64,000 bases of DNA, from the NCBI RefSeq assembly GCF_012275575.1, contig NZ_NPIH01000286.1, positions 129,419 to 193,418 on the forward strand, read 5' to 3'. Made by a program: the position numbers and the translations under genes. A model generated the notes under the pieces. The model had not been told where the DNA came from. It saw only the letters and a program-made list of their open reading frames with translations, and made no database searches. Numbering within the stretch: position 1 is the stretch's first letter; every line of letters starts with the position of its first letter. The stretch is from Paraburkholderia sp. SG-MS1 (GTDB lineage Bacteria > Pseudomonadota > Gammaproteobacteria > Burkholderiales > Burkholderiaceae). Below are positions 16,144-25,188 of this stretch, piece after piece.

Positions 16144-17415
16144 TCAGATTAAATGGTGTGAGACCGCGCCGGCGCCGGCTTCTTCGTGAAGATAGTTCCA
16201 TGCCGCGTACAGCGCGTGATCCGTGCCAAACGCGCCCGCTTTCGTGACGACGCGCAGGTGCTGCGGAACGTTTGCACCGACGGGGCGCCCGACCGCGACT
16301 CCGGCTTCGATTTCCGCGAGCAGCTCCAGAGCGCCGACGCCGACCGTGCTGAGCATCGCCCGCGCCGTTTCACCGCCGGTCGCGACGAGCCCGCCCAACG
16401 CGGCAACATGCGGCTTCGCGAGCGCGGCCAGCGCGGAAGAAAGCAGGGCGCCCTCGGCGGCGTCGAATGCGTCGTCGCGGCCGATGCGCAGCAGCAAGTC
16501 AGCGCGTTCGCCCAGCGTCGCGGCGATGCGCGCCTGCCAGGTGGGCCAGTCCGCGTGGCGCTCCTGTTGACGCAGCACAGCGGGCGGCACGATCAGTTCA
16601 TGCACGTGGCCGCGCTCGCGCAGCATCGTGCATTGGCGTTCGGAGACCGCCGACAGACTGCCTACGAGGATCAGCACCGGCGCACCGTGCGCATCGTGCG
16701 AGGCACGCGTCGCCGGTTCGTGCCGCGCGCGGCCGTCGAACAGGGCCGGCAGGCTCGCCATTTCGCGCGCGAGGCCGCCCGAGCCGACCCAGAACAGCGG
16801 GGTATTCATGCGTGTCGTGACCTGTGCGAGCGTGAGCAGGTCATCGCCCGTTTCCGCGTCGACGATGAGCGCTTGCGTACCGCTTGCGGCGCTTGCCGCG
16901 ATCCGCCTGGCCAGTGCATCGCCGCCTTCGCGCAATGCGTCCAGGTCGAGATGGGCGGTCGACAGGCCGGCCTCGGCCAGCATGACGCGCGGCTCGGCCG
17001 GGCGACCGGCGTGTTCGAGCTTCCACGTATCCGTCGTGTCGAGCGGCTTGCCATGCACGATCACATGACCGTCGCGCAACGTGCGGCCGGTGGCGGGGAA
17101 CGCCGGCGCGACGATGGCGAGACCGGCGAGCGGCTGCAAGGCGGCGACTTCGGCGGCCCAATTGCCGCGCAGTGTCGAATCGATTTTCTTGTACAGGCGT
17201 CGGCCAGGCGCGCGCAGCATGCTCCAGACCTCGGCCGTGCGCGCGCCTGCTGCCGCTGGTGTGAGGCGGCGCGTGTCGGTATCGGCGGCGATTACGTCGG
17301 CTTCGAGCGAATCGACGGCGTCGAGCGTGACCACCGTGCGATATCCCGCGCTCGCGAAGCCGATGGCGCAATCGGCCGCGCCGGACAGATCGTCCGCGAT
17401 GATCAGCATGCTCAT
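16144..17415 (-). CDS. dtnK: Four-carbon acid sugar kinase, DUF1537 family (D-threonate/D-erythronate kinase-like)
   Basis: A 423-residue DUF1537 kinase. The N-terminal domain begins with the substrate-binding signature IIADDLSGAADCA and has the KKIDSTLRGNW block. The C-terminal nucleotide-binding domain contains GGLVATGGETARAML. Family members phosphorylate D-threonate, D-erythronate or related acids at O4. The gene overlaps the permease stop by four bases and is followed by pdxA2, which is the layout described for D-threonate catabolism. D-erythronate or 3-oxo-tetronate substrates remain possible. The end of the protein (EEAGAGAVSHHLI) is slightly longer than the conserved core. Confidence 0.85.
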   Translation of the reverse strand: MSMLIIADDLSGAADCAIGFASAGYRTVVTLDAVDSLEADVIAADTDTRRLTPAAAGARTAEVWSMLRAPGRRLYKKIDSTLRGNWAAEVAALQPLAGLAIVAPAFPATGRTLRDGHVIVHGKPLDTTDTWKLEHAGRPAEPRVMLAEAGLSTAHLDLDALREGGDALARRIAASAASGTQALIVDAETGDDLLTLAQVTTRMNTPLFWVGSGGLAREMASLPALFDGRARHEPATRASHDAHGAPVLILVGSLSAVSERQCTMLRERGHVHELIVPPAVLRQQERHADWPTWQARIAATLGERADLLLRIGRDDAFDAAEGALLSSALAALAKPHVAALGGLVATGGETARAMLSTVGVGALELLAEIEAGVAVGRPVGANVPQHLRVVTKAGAFGTDHALYAAWNYLHEEAGAGAVSHHLI

Positions 17416-18392
17416 CGTGCAAGTTCCCCTGCCTTGCGGCGTTCAGGTATCCGTTTGGCGACGGCCGCGGTGAGGAGCGGCGACAGTATCGCGGTCACCA
17501 CCACGCAAGCCGCAACGAGGAGTGTCGCGCTTTTTGCCGCTTCCGCGTAGACCGGATTGGCCGCGGCGATGAGCGCCGGCACCGCCGCCGCATTGCCCGC
17601 CGTGTTCGCGGCCGCCGTGCCGGCCACGCCGGTGCCGCCCGTCAGACGGTCCACCAGGTAAAGCGGAATGCCGGTCACGATGACAACCGCAATGCCGAGT
17701 CCGATGCCGAGAAGCCCGGCTTGCCAGACCTTGTGCAAATCGAGACTTGCACCGAGCGCTAGCGCGAAGAACGGAATCATCACCGGGACGGCCTTGCTGA
17801 GGAAGTCGCGCATTTCGCGATCGAGATTGCCGAGCAACATGCCGACAGCGAGCGGCAGGATGCTGCCGACCAGCGTCGGCCACGGGAAGGCCGAGAGGCC
17901 CGCGACGCCGAGCGTCACCATGGTGAGAAACGGCCCCGACTCCAGCGACATGATCGTATAGGCGCCGACGTCTTCCGAGCGGCCGTACTGGCCCATCAAG
18001 GCCATATAGAGGCCGCCGTTCGTGTCGTTCATCGCGGCGACGACGGCGAGTGTCGAGATGCCGGCGAACAGACCCGACGAGACCGGCTGTTCGCCGAGAA
18101 AGTGACCCAGCACGACGCCTGCCACGACCGCCGCACCGACTTTCGTGGCGAGCAGGGCGCCCCCTTTCTTGAGCAGATAGGGGGTGGCCTTGACATCGAT
18201 GCTCGCGCCCATGCAGACGTAGAACACCGCGAGGATCGGCAGCGCGCCGGTGAACAGCGCATTGGTGAATGAACCGAAGAACTTCGGCATGCCGGGCAGA
18301 AAAGTCGCCACTAGCGATCCGAGTAACAGCGGCACGATCATCATCCCGCCGGGTACGCGCTCGATTGCGCGCTTTATATGTATTTGGGCCAT
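17412..18392 (-). CDS. 2-keto-3-deoxygluconate permease (KdgT) family transporter
   Basis: A 326-residue inner-membrane protein with about ten hydrophobic segments, of the KdgT family of proton-coupled organic-acid carriers. The conserved start VPGGMMIVPLLLGS and the MNDTNGGLYMALMGQYG block are visible. The start at 18392 is supported by AGGAG six bases upstream; the frame extends to 18434 without support. It is first in the permease-kinase-pdxA2-deoR block, so it probably imports D-threonate, D-erythronate or a similar aldonate rather than ketodeoxygluconate. Candidate operator repeats lie directly upstream. Confidence 0.87.
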   Translation of the reverse strand: MAQIHIKRAIERVPGGMMIVPLLLGSLVATFLPGMPKFFGSFTNALFTGALPILAVFYVCMGASIDVKATPYLLKKGGALLATKVGAAVVAGVVLGHFLGEQPVSSGLFAGISTLAVVAAMNDTNGGLYMALMGQYGRSEDVGAYTIMSLESGPFLTMVTLGVAGLSAFPWPTLVGSILPLAVGMLLGNLDREMRDFLSKAVPVMIPFFALALGASLDLHKVWQAGLLGIGLGIAVVIVTGIPLYLVDRLTGGTGVAGTAAANTAGNAAAVPALIAAANPVYAEAAKSATLLVAACVVVTAILSPLLTAAVAKRIPERRKAGELAR

Positions 18393-18418
18393 GCAAGTCT
18401 CCTGATTGATCGGCAGAA

Positions 18419-18513
18419 TGATCGAATCAGTCACTTATTTGATTGAATCGATCAAATTAGATGGTACCTCTTCGCCGATGAATGCGCAAATCGAGCATTT
18501 TATTGATCGATTC
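18419..18513. promoter_or_regulatory. Cluster of GAATCGATCAA-type repeats upstream of the KdgT-like operon (candidate DeoR operators)
   Basis: GAATCGATCAA (18445-18455) recurs as its exact reverse complement TTGATCGATTC at 18503-18513. A related TGATCGAATC lies at 18419-18428. The first copy is also inside a dyad, ATTTGAT-N7-ATCAAAT (18437-18457). All are within 125 bases upstream of the permease start, where operators of a phosphosugar-responsive DeoR repressor are expected. Their spacing, about 58 bases between the main copies, would allow looping. Function is inferred. Confidence 0.5.
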
Positions 18514-18644
18514 GCGCAGGGCGGTGACTTGGGAATGGGGTCGGAGTTCGGAGCGGAGAAAACGTCGGTTTTCCACGGTCGCGCGTGTTCGAGCGCGTGG
18601 CGAGCGTCACGTAGGCAATGAAGCGCTGGCGGGAGCAGACCGGA

Positions 18645-19682
18645 TCAATGACGCTTCGCTACGGCGCAGCCCGTTTGGTGATTCACTGCGATATCCAGCG
18701 TGGTCTTGGCTTCTTCGACCCGGCATTCGCTCGGTAATGCCACACCGTTCTTGACCGCTGTCATCTCGGCGAGGATCGACACCGCGATTTCCGGTGGCGT
18801 ACGGCTGCCGATATAAATACCAACCGGCCCGCGCAACCGGGCAAGTTCATGTTCGTTGAGATCGAAATGCGTTTCGAGCCGCTCGCGTCTTGCGGCGTTG
18901 TTCCGGCGCGAACCTAACGCGCCTACGTAGAATGCGGGCGTTCTGATCGCCTCCATCAACGCGAGGTCGTCGAGCTTCGGGTCGTGCGTGAGGGCAATGA
19001 CCGCGCAGCGCTCATCGAGCTTCATGTCGAGCACGGCGTCGTCGGGCATCGAACGCACGAGTGTCGTGCCCGGTACGTGCCAGCCGTCGGTGTACTCCTC
19101 GCGTGGATCGCACACGGTCACCTGATAGTCGAGGCCGAGTGCGATCTGGCAAAGATAGTTCGAGAGCTGACCGGCACCGATCACGAGCATCCGGTAACGC
19201 GGACCGTGACTGGTCAGCAGCCGGTGCCCGTTGAAATCGGTGCCGTCCGTCGAGCGCGCCAGCACGAGTCTCGCCGCGCCGGTTTCCATGTCGAGCGAGC
19301 GCGCGACGAGCTGCCCGGCAGCTACCCGGCGAAGCAGATCGTCGATGCCGCTCGCGCGCGTCAGCGGCTCGAGCACCAGCTCGATCGTGCCGCCGCACGG
19401 CAATCCGAAGCGATGCGCCTCGTCGGCGGAGATGCCGTACTTCACGGCTTCCGGGACCGTCTGCTCGATGCCGAGCCGGCGCACGCGCTCGATCAGGTCG
19501 TCCTCGATGCAGCCGCCGGATACCGAGCCGACCACCGCGCCGTCTTCGCAGATTGCCAGCATCGCGCCTTCGGGCCGCGGCGATGAACCCCACGTCCTGA
19601 CCACGGTGACAAGCAGCACCCGACGGCCGCTTTCGATCCAGCGAGCGCTCGCCTTCAGCACTTCGAGATTGACGCTATCCAT
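18645..19682 (-). CDS. XdhC-family molybdenum cofactor maturation protein
   Basis: A 345-residue XdhC/CoxI-type protein. The N-terminal XdhC domain has TWGSSPRPEGAMLAI and GSVSGGCIEDDLI, with the conserved Cys in the SGGC turn. The C-terminal Rossmann-like half has VIGAGQLSNYL, TVCDPREEY and GALGSRRNNAARR. Such proteins bind molybdenum cofactor, promote its sulfuration and deliver it to xanthine-dehydrogenase-family enzymes. The likely client is the three-subunit hydroxylase at 27776-31560 in the same co-oriented cluster. The ATG at 19682 was chosen over a GTG at 19694 because it matches the usual family start; neither has a strong ribosome-binding site. Confidence 0.85.
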   Translation of the reverse strand: MDSVNLEVLKASARWIESGRRVLLVTVVRTWGSSPRPEGAMLAICEDGAVVGSVSGGCIEDDLIERVRRLGIEQTVPEAVKYGISADEAHRFGLPCGGTIELVLEPLTRASGIDDLLRRVAAGQLVARSLDMETGAARLVLARSTDGTDFNGHRLLTSHGPRYRMLVIGAGQLSNYLCQIALGLDYQVTVCDPREEYTDGWHVPGTTLVRSMPDDAVLDMKLDERCAVIALTHDPKLDDLALMEAIRTPAFYVGALGSRRNNAARRERLETHFDLNEHELARLRGPVGIYIGSRTPPEIAVSILAEMTAVKNGVALPSECRVEEAKTTLDIAVNHQTGCAVAKRH

Positions 19683-19752
19683 GAGAATAAACACCTGTTG
19701 GAGTCACCGGTCCCGCACCGGCGCCGTATGACAAGGCCTGGGAAGACACTCG

Positions 19753-21123
19753 CTAGTGTCGCGACAGCGCCGAGCGCAACGACATTTCTCGCGCTGCTTC
19801 TGGGGTGATGGTTCTGTTGAGCATGAAGCAGGCGACACCGGCCGCCAGCATAGGCAGCGCACCGAGAAGAAAGATCGTTCCGATCGGCGTTCCGACGGCG
19901 ATCAGGACACCGGCGAGCAGCGGGCCGACGATGGCGCCGATGCGCGCTACCGCGAAGGAGGCGCCGGTCGCGGTCGAACGGATGAAGGTCGGATAGATCA
20001 TGCTCGAAATGGCATTGAGGCCGATATTCCCGCCAAGGACCAGCAGACCCGAGACCAGCGCCATCGCCATGGTGAGACCGGCGCCGGTACCGGCGCCCAT
20101 TCCGACGGCCAGCCCGAGGGCCGCCACCGGAATGGCGCCGAGGATCATCGTCAGCGTCATCACCGATACGCCCTTTTTGTCGATCATCCAGCCGAAGAAC
20201 CAGCTGAAGCCTGCACCCAGCTGGAACAGGGCCTGGCTGCGGGCCGCGTTGGCGAAGCCGATTTCATCGGTCAGCAGCGTCGTCATCCATTGCGACAGGA
20301 AGAAGTGGGTGACGAAGGAAAAGCCAAGCGCCAGCCACAGGAAGCCTGTCATGGCGGACCGGCCCTCGGTGAAGAGGTGCCTTACCGGCACCCCCGTGCG
20401 CGCCTGCTCCTGGATGGTGAAGCGCGTGTCGTCCGCGAATTGCGCGCTCGGCTTCAGCTTGCGGGCATAGGCGAGGATGCGCTCGCTGGTGGGGTTGCGC
20501 AGGGCCAGGTAGCGGATGGATTCAGGCAGGCCGGCGAACAGGACGATGCCCACTACCACGGCGCCGGCGCCGCCGACGTAGAAGACCGAGCGCCAGCCGT
20601 AGGCGGGGATGATCTCCGCCGCGAGAAGGCCGCCGCCGGACGAGCCGGCGGTGTAGCCGAGATAGAGCAGGGTGATAATCAGCCCGCGCTTACCCGAGCG
20701 GGCATAGTCCGTGATCAGCGAGACCGCCATCGGCATGCCGCCGCCGATGCCGAGCGCGGCGCAAAAGCGCAGGATCGACAGTTCGACCAGATTGTGGGCG
20801 AAGGGCACGGCGAAAGTGAAGGCGCCGAACAGCGTGGTAGCCAGCAGGATGGCGCGCCGCCGGCCGATGCGGTCAGCCAGCATGGCGAACACGACCGAAC
20901 CTGCCATCCAGCCGATGATGCTGATGTTGAACACGGGCGTCATCAGGGCCCGGTTGATACCCCATTCCTTGATGATGCCGGGGGCGGCGTAATTCAAAGC
21001 CTGATTGTCGAAGCCGTCCGCCAGCATGACGAGGGCGCACAGAACGAAGAGGGTCACGGTGAACCAGCTGCGCTCCTGTGTCTCGACGACGTGGGCGATA
21101 TCGACGGTATTCTTTTGAGTCAT
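19753..21123 (-). CDS. MFS transporter, aromatic acid:H+ symporter-like
   Basis: A 456-residue major facilitator protein with twelve predicted helices. It has the DGFDNQALNYAAP signature in helix 1, typical of the aromatic-acid/H+ symporter branch (PcaK, BenK, MhpT relatives), and the loop-2/3 motif ADRIGRRRA. The start at 21123 is supported by GGAG seven bases upstream, although the frame continues to 21186. It lies 59 bases downstream of a UbiD decarboxylase gene in the same direction. It should import the aromatic or heteroaromatic carboxylate that the cluster degrades. Confidence 0.86.
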   Translation of the reverse strand: MTQKNTVDIAHVVETQERSWFTVTLFVLCALVMLADGFDNQALNYAAPGIIKEWGINRALMTPVFNISIIGWMAGSVVFAMLADRIGRRRAILLATTLFGAFTFAVPFAHNLVELSILRFCAALGIGGGMPMAVSLITDYARSGKRGLIITLLYLGYTAGSSGGGLLAAEIIPAYGWRSVFYVGGAGAVVVGIVLFAGLPESIRYLALRNPTSERILAYARKLKPSAQFADDTRFTIQEQARTGVPVRHLFTEGRSAMTGFLWLALGFSFVTHFFLSQWMTTLLTDEIGFANAARSQALFQLGAGFSWFFGWMIDKKGVSVMTLTMILGAIPVAALGLAVGMGAGTGAGLTMAMALVSGLLVLGGNIGLNAISSMIYPTFIRSTATGASFAVARIGAIVGPLLAGVLIAVGTPIGTIFLLGALPMLAAGVACFMLNRTITPEAAREMSLRSALSRH

Positions 21124-21182
21124 GGCGGTCTCCGGATGCCTCTGCTCCAGGGGTTGTTGACGTTCAGCGGGCGCGTTGAGAC

Positions 21183-22844
21183 TCACTCGCTGTGACCACC
21201 CGAGGCTTCGCGCACCGGTGTTTCCGGCTTCACGCCGCCACGCCGGTTGGCCCAGGTGCGCTCGCCCGTCTCGCGCCAGCCGCCGGAGGTCGCCGCTTCT
21301 GCATACTCATCCCAGCGCTTGTCCCAGTCGCCCAGGTGATAGCCGTGCCATGGCGGCTGCGGCGTGAGGGCAGGGAGTTCGAGTTCTTCCCAGATCTTGC
21401 GTGCCGCGCTCATGTACTGCTCCTTCGGCAGGGCCAGCGGCGGCATGGCGTGCTTCAGCGTCGCGTCGATCAGCAGCGTACTTTCGAGCGGCGCGCGACC
21501 GGACTTGGGGCCGTGGCCGCTGGCGCGATAGGGCGTCACGTGCAGGTCATGGGTGAAGTCGGCCCGATAGGCCAACGACCAGAAGATCGCATCGGCATTT
21601 TCCGGGTTGATGTCCTCGGAGACCGCGATGACCAGCTTGCCGCACTGCGCCTGGAGCGTCGCGGCCCCTTGCAGACCGCGCCAGACCTCGGCCTGCGGCG
21701 TGCCGCGCGCAAACTGCAGGAAGATCACCTTGCGCAGATTGGTCAGCGGCTCGTGCATCACCACCCGCTCGATGCCGCGCACACCCATCGCCTTGCGCAG
21801 ATGCTCGAGGTACAGAGGCTCGTAGGCCACCTTCTTCAGCACGGAGCTTTCGCTGGGCGTGACCTGACTGATGATCGAGACGAAGACGGGCTTCTTCTTC
21901 ATCGTGATCGCGGTGACGTGCATGGACATGTTGTAGTCTTCGAGCGCGATGTGACCGTGGCTTTCGCCAAACGGACCTTCGGGCTCCAGCGCGTCGGTGT
22001 CGATCAGGCCTTCGATCACGATTTCGGCATCGGCGGGAACGACGAGATCGATGGTTTTGCAGCGCACCACCTCGACCGGCGCGCGCATCAGGCCGCCGGC
22101 AACGGCCATCTCGTCCTGATCGATCTGGAGCTTCTGCGGCCCGGTGAACAGCACGGCGGGCGCGCAGCCTAGCACGATGGCACACGGCATCTGCTGGCCC
22201 CTCGCCCGATATTTCTCCCAATGGAGATAACCACCGGCTCCGGACAGGCGGCTCGCCATACGCACACCGAGCCGGTTCTCCGACTTCAGCGCGGCGCGGT
22301 AGGTGCCCATGTTCTGCACGCCGCTCTCGGGATCTTTGGTCACGCAGAGCGTCGCGGTCAGATAAGGCGCCGCGTCGAAGCCGGGCGTGGAAACCGGCAC
22401 CGGCAGGCGCGACAAACCTTTTTCCTTCAGCGCATCGCCGCTGATCACGACCTCCTGGCAGCGCGCGTGCGACACCATCACCGGTGGAACCGGCTCGGCG
22501 ATCGCTTCCGTCCACGCCCTGCCGATCTGCTCGACCGGCAGGCCCAGCCCGGTTGCGTAGATCTCCGGCGAGGCGGCAAGCCCGCCGATCAGCACCGGGA
22601 TGTCATAAGTCTGGCCGTCGCCGTCGACTACGTTGGTGAACAGGAAGGCGCGGCGCTGATCTTCGTGCAGCCCGCCCTGGAACTGCCAGCGCGCGAGCGG
22701 GTGGAGCTCCGTATCCTTATTGATCGGCCGCTCGATACGGGTCAGCAGCCCCTTGGCCTCCAGCCTGGCGATATGTTCCTGCAGATCGCGGGGGGCGCCG
22801 CCGGTAGCGGCCGCTTGAGAAAGATCGTGAAGCGATGACGACAT
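21183..22844 (-). CDS. UbiD-family prenylated-FMN-dependent decarboxylase (first copy)
   Basis: A 553-residue UbiD-family enzyme. The segment QNMGTYR (Arg183) and PEGPFGESHG (Glu289, Glu294) supply the Arg and two Glu residues that align with the catalytic triad of Fdc1/AroY-type enzymes. Asn178 and His208 are in the metal-prFMN binding region. It should reversibly decarboxylate an aromatic, heteroaromatic or alpha,beta-unsaturated acid, using prenylated FMN made by UbiX (24604). The start has AAGGAG five bases upstream. The length exceeds housekeeping UbiD and fits the larger catabolic decarboxylases (phthaloyl-CoA, gallate or vanillate type). A paralog with the same residues is at 25175. 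Confidence 0.9.
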   Translation of the reverse strand: MSSSLHDLSQAAATGGAPRDLQEHIARLEAKGLLTRIERPINKDTELHPLARWQFQGGLHEDQRRAFLFTNVVDGDGQTYDIPVLIGGLAASPEIYATGLGLPVEQIGRAWTEAIAEPVPPVMVSHARCQEVVISGDALKEKGLSRLPVPVSTPGFDAAPYLTATLCVTKDPESGVQNMGTYRAALKSENRLGVRMASRLSGAGGYLHWEKYRARGQQMPCAIVLGCAPAVLFTGPQKLQIDQDEMAVAGGLMRAPVEVVRCKTIDLVVPADAEIVIEGLIDTDALEPEGPFGESHGHIALEDYNMSMHVTAITMKKKPVFVSIISQVTPSESSVLKKVAYEPLYLEHLRKAMGVRGIERVVMHEPLTNLRKVIFLQFARGTPQAEVWRGLQGAATLQAQCGKLVIAVSEDINPENADAIFWSLAYRADFTHDLHVTPYRASGHGPKSGRAPLESTLLIDATLKHAMPPLALPKEQYMSAARKIWEELELPALTPQPPWHGYHLGDWDKRWDEYAEAATSGGWRETGERTWANRRGGVKPETPVREASGGHSE

Positions 22845-22881
22845 TCTGTCTCCTTGATATGAATCCCAGTGGGCGGGTGAA

Positions 22882-22907
22882 TTTGCATGATTGTATGATT
22901 GCATGCC
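22882..22907. promoter_or_regulatory. Repeated TGATTGYA motifs upstream of the first ubiD-type gene
   Basis: TGATTGTA and TGATTGCA stand in direct tandem (around 22889-22904), preceded by TTGCATGA, about 45 bases upstream of the decarboxylase start. The motif resembles the ATTGTATTAC and ATTGCATTAC elements next to the GntR gene at 33900. It marks a probable internal promoter or operator of the cluster in the 189-base gap between the aldehyde dehydrogenase stop and this start. Confidence 0.35.
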
Positions 22908-23033
22908 GGCGTTGTGACTGTCAACGCGGCTTTACCCACTGCGCGTGGCGTGTGGACTGCTGTCGAACGGTTGCTGGGCGTCGGTTTTGGCGTGATGAGT
23001 CCGGCTGCCAACTGGCAGCCGAAGCCGCATCGC

Positions 23034-24506
23034 TCAGAGACCGCCCATGCACAAATACTTGATCTCGAGATATTCCTCGATGCCGTACTTCGAGCCTTCG
23101 CGGCCCAAGCCGGATTGCTTGACGCCGCCGAACGGCGCGACTTCGTTCGAGATCAAGCCGGTGTTGATGCCGACCATTCCATATTCGAGCGCCTCCGACA
23201 CGCGCCAGATCCTGCCGATGTCGCGGCTGTAGAAGTAGGCGGCAAGACCGAATTCGGTGGCGTTCGCCGCTTCGATCGCCTCGTGCTCGCCGTGAACGCG
23301 GAAGACCGGGGCGACCGGGCCGAAGGTCTCTTCGGTCGCGAAGCGCATCGATGCGGTCACGCCCTCGACCACGGTCGGCTCGAAGAAGAGTGTGCCGGCT
23401 GCATGACGCTTGCCGCCGGCGAGCACGCGTGCGCCGTGCGACACCGCGTCGGCAATGTGCGCTTCGACCTTCTCGACGGCAGCCTCATTGATGAGCGGGC
23501 CTTGCATGACGCCGGTCTCGAAACCGTTGCCGACCTTGATGCGGCTGACCGCCGCGGCGAGTTTTCGGGTGAACGCGTCGTACACGCCGTCCTGCACGTA
23601 GAAGCGGTTCGTGCAGACGCAGGTTTGGCCGGCGTTCCGATATTTCGATGCGAGCGCGCCTTCGACTGCCGCATCGAGATCGGCGTCGTCGAACACGATG
23701 AACGGCGCGTTGCCGCCCAGTTCGAGCGAAAGCTTCTTGACCGTCGGCGCGCACTGGCTCATCAACAGTCGGCCCACCGGCGTCGAGCCCGTGAACGAGA
23801 GCTTGCGCACGATCGGGTTGGCGGTCATCTCCGCGCCGATCGCGCGCGGATCGCCGACGACCACGCTGAACACCCCGGCCGGCACGCCCGCACGATGCGC
23901 GAGTTCGGCCAGCGCGAGCGCCGAGAGCGGCGTGGCCTCGGCTGGCTTCACGATCATCGCGCAGGCGGCGGCGAGCGCGGGCGCGACCTTGCGGGTGATC
24001 ATCGCAGCCGGGAAGTTCCACGGTGTGATCGCCGCGCAGACACCGATCGGCTCCTTCGTCACCAGCATCCGCTTGTCGCCGGCTGGCGAGGCAAGCACGT
24101 CGCCGTCGATCCGCTTGGCCTGCTCGGCGAACCATTCGATGAACGACGCCGCATAACCGATCTCGCCCTTCGCTTCGGCGAGCGGCTTGCCTTGCTCGGC
24201 CGACATGATGATCGCGAGGTCGTCGGTGTTTGCGATCATCAGCGCGTGCCAGCGCTTGAGGACCGCCGCGCGCTGCGCCGCGGTGAGTGCGCGCCAGCCG
24301 CGCTGCGCGCGTTCGCCGGCTTCGATCGCGCGGCGTGTTTCGACGCCGGTCATCAATGGCACGTCGGCGATCTTCTCGCCGGTGGCGGGATCATTGACGG
24401 CGAATGTGCGGGCATCGTCGGCACTACACCATGCGCCGTCGACGTAGGCGAGCGTGTGCAACAGGCTCGGGTCGGCGAGCCGGGAAAGCGGATTGGATTC
24501 AGTCAT
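23034..24506 (-). CDS. gabD: NAD(P)-dependent succinate-semialdehyde dehydrogenase-like aldehyde dehydrogenase
   Basis: A 490-residue aldehyde dehydrogenase of the GabD branch. The catalytic Cys296 lies in GQTCVCTNR (with Cys298, the redox-switch partner known in SSADH), the general base Glu262 in LELGGNAP, and cofactor residues in PWNFP and FTGSTPVG. It oxidises a short dicarboxylic semialdehyde to the acid. In this cluster it could oxidise an acyclic semialdehyde from ring opening, feeding succinate or a homologue to the TCA cycle. It stands between the first UbiD gene and ubiX, all on the same strand. The true substrate may be a longer semialdehyde. Confidence 0.85.
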   Translation of the reverse strand: MTESNPLSRLADPSLLHTLAYVDGAWCSADDARTFAVNDPATGEKIADVPLMTGVETRRAIEAGERAQRGWRALTAAQRAAVLKRWHALMIANTDDLAIIMSAEQGKPLAEAKGEIGYAASFIEWFAEQAKRIDGDVLASPAGDKRMLVTKEPIGVCAAITPWNFPAAMITRKVAPALAAACAMIVKPAEATPLSALALAELAHRAGVPAGVFSVVVGDPRAIGAEMTANPIVRKLSFTGSTPVGRLLMSQCAPTVKKLSLELGGNAPFIVFDDADLDAAVEGALASKYRNAGQTCVCTNRFYVQDGVYDAFTRKLAAAVSRIKVGNGFETGVMQGPLINEAAVEKVEAHIADAVSHGARVLAGGKRHAAGTLFFEPTVVEGVTASMRFATEETFGPVAPVFRVHGEHEAIEAANATEFGLAAYFYSRDIGRIWRVSEALEYGMVGINTGLISNEVAPFGGVKQSGLGREGSKYGIEEYLEIKYLCMGGL

Positions 24507-24603
24507 GATCGTCGCAAAGGGCGGGCCGCCGACGCGCGCGGCGCGGCGGTCCTGTGATGTTGATGAAAGCGGGGGGCGCCTGCGTTACTGCCGCATGACC
24601 GGC

Positions 24604-25188
24604 TTATTGCGGCTCTTTCCAGCGCTTGACCACACCGGTATCGATGTCGAACAGATCGAGCATGCGGCCGATCGTGTGATTGACGATGTCGTCGATCGTT
24701 TGCGGTTTCGAGTAGAACGCCGGGACGATCGGCGCGATGACCGCGCCCATGTCCGAGAGCTGCACGAGCGTGCGCAGGTGTCCTCCGTGTAACGGCGTCT
24801 CGCGCACACCGAGCACGAGACGCCGGCGCTCCTTCAACACGACGTCGGCGGCACGGCTGATCAGCGAGCTCGTAATGCCGGTGGCGATCTCGCTCATCGA
24901 GCGCACCGAGCACGGCACGATCAGCATGCCCTTCGTCTTGAACGAGCCCGAGGAAATGGCCGCGCCGATGTCTCCGGGCGAATACCAATGCGACGCACGC
25001 GCGCGCAGATCGGCCGCGCGGATGTCCGTTTCGTAGGTCATCGTCAACTCGGCGGCCTTGCTGATCACGAGATGCGTCTCGACGCCCGCCTCGGCGAGAA
25101 GCTCGAGCGCGCGAATCCCGTAGATCACGCCGGATGCGCCGGTGATGCCGACGATGATCCGCTCAGGAGTACTGTTATTCGTCGTCAC
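24604..25188 (-). CDS. ubiX: UbiX-family flavin prenyltransferase
   Basis: This 194-residue flavoprotein of normal UbiX/Pad1 length has the GITGASGVIYG nucleotide-binding start, LIVPCSVRSMSEIATG, and the VLGVRETPLHGGHLR block. It attaches a dimethylallyl unit to FMN to make prenylated FMN, the cofactor of UbiD enzymes. Its start lies inside the end of the second ubiD-type gene (14-base overlap), so decarboxylase and cofactor maker are translationally coupled. A dedicated copy in a catabolic cluster supplies the two large UbiD enzymes nearby and need not serve ubiquinone synthesis. Confidence 0.9.
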   Translation of the reverse strand: MTTNNSTPERIIVGITGASGVIYGIRALELLAEAGVETHLVISKAAELTMTYETDIRAADLRARASHWYSPGDIGAAISSGSFKTKGMLIVPCSVRSMSEIATGITSSLISRAADVVLKERRRLVLGVRETPLHGGHLRTLVQLSDMGAVIAPIVPAFYSKPQTIDDIVNHTIGRMLDLFDIDTGVVKRWKEPQ

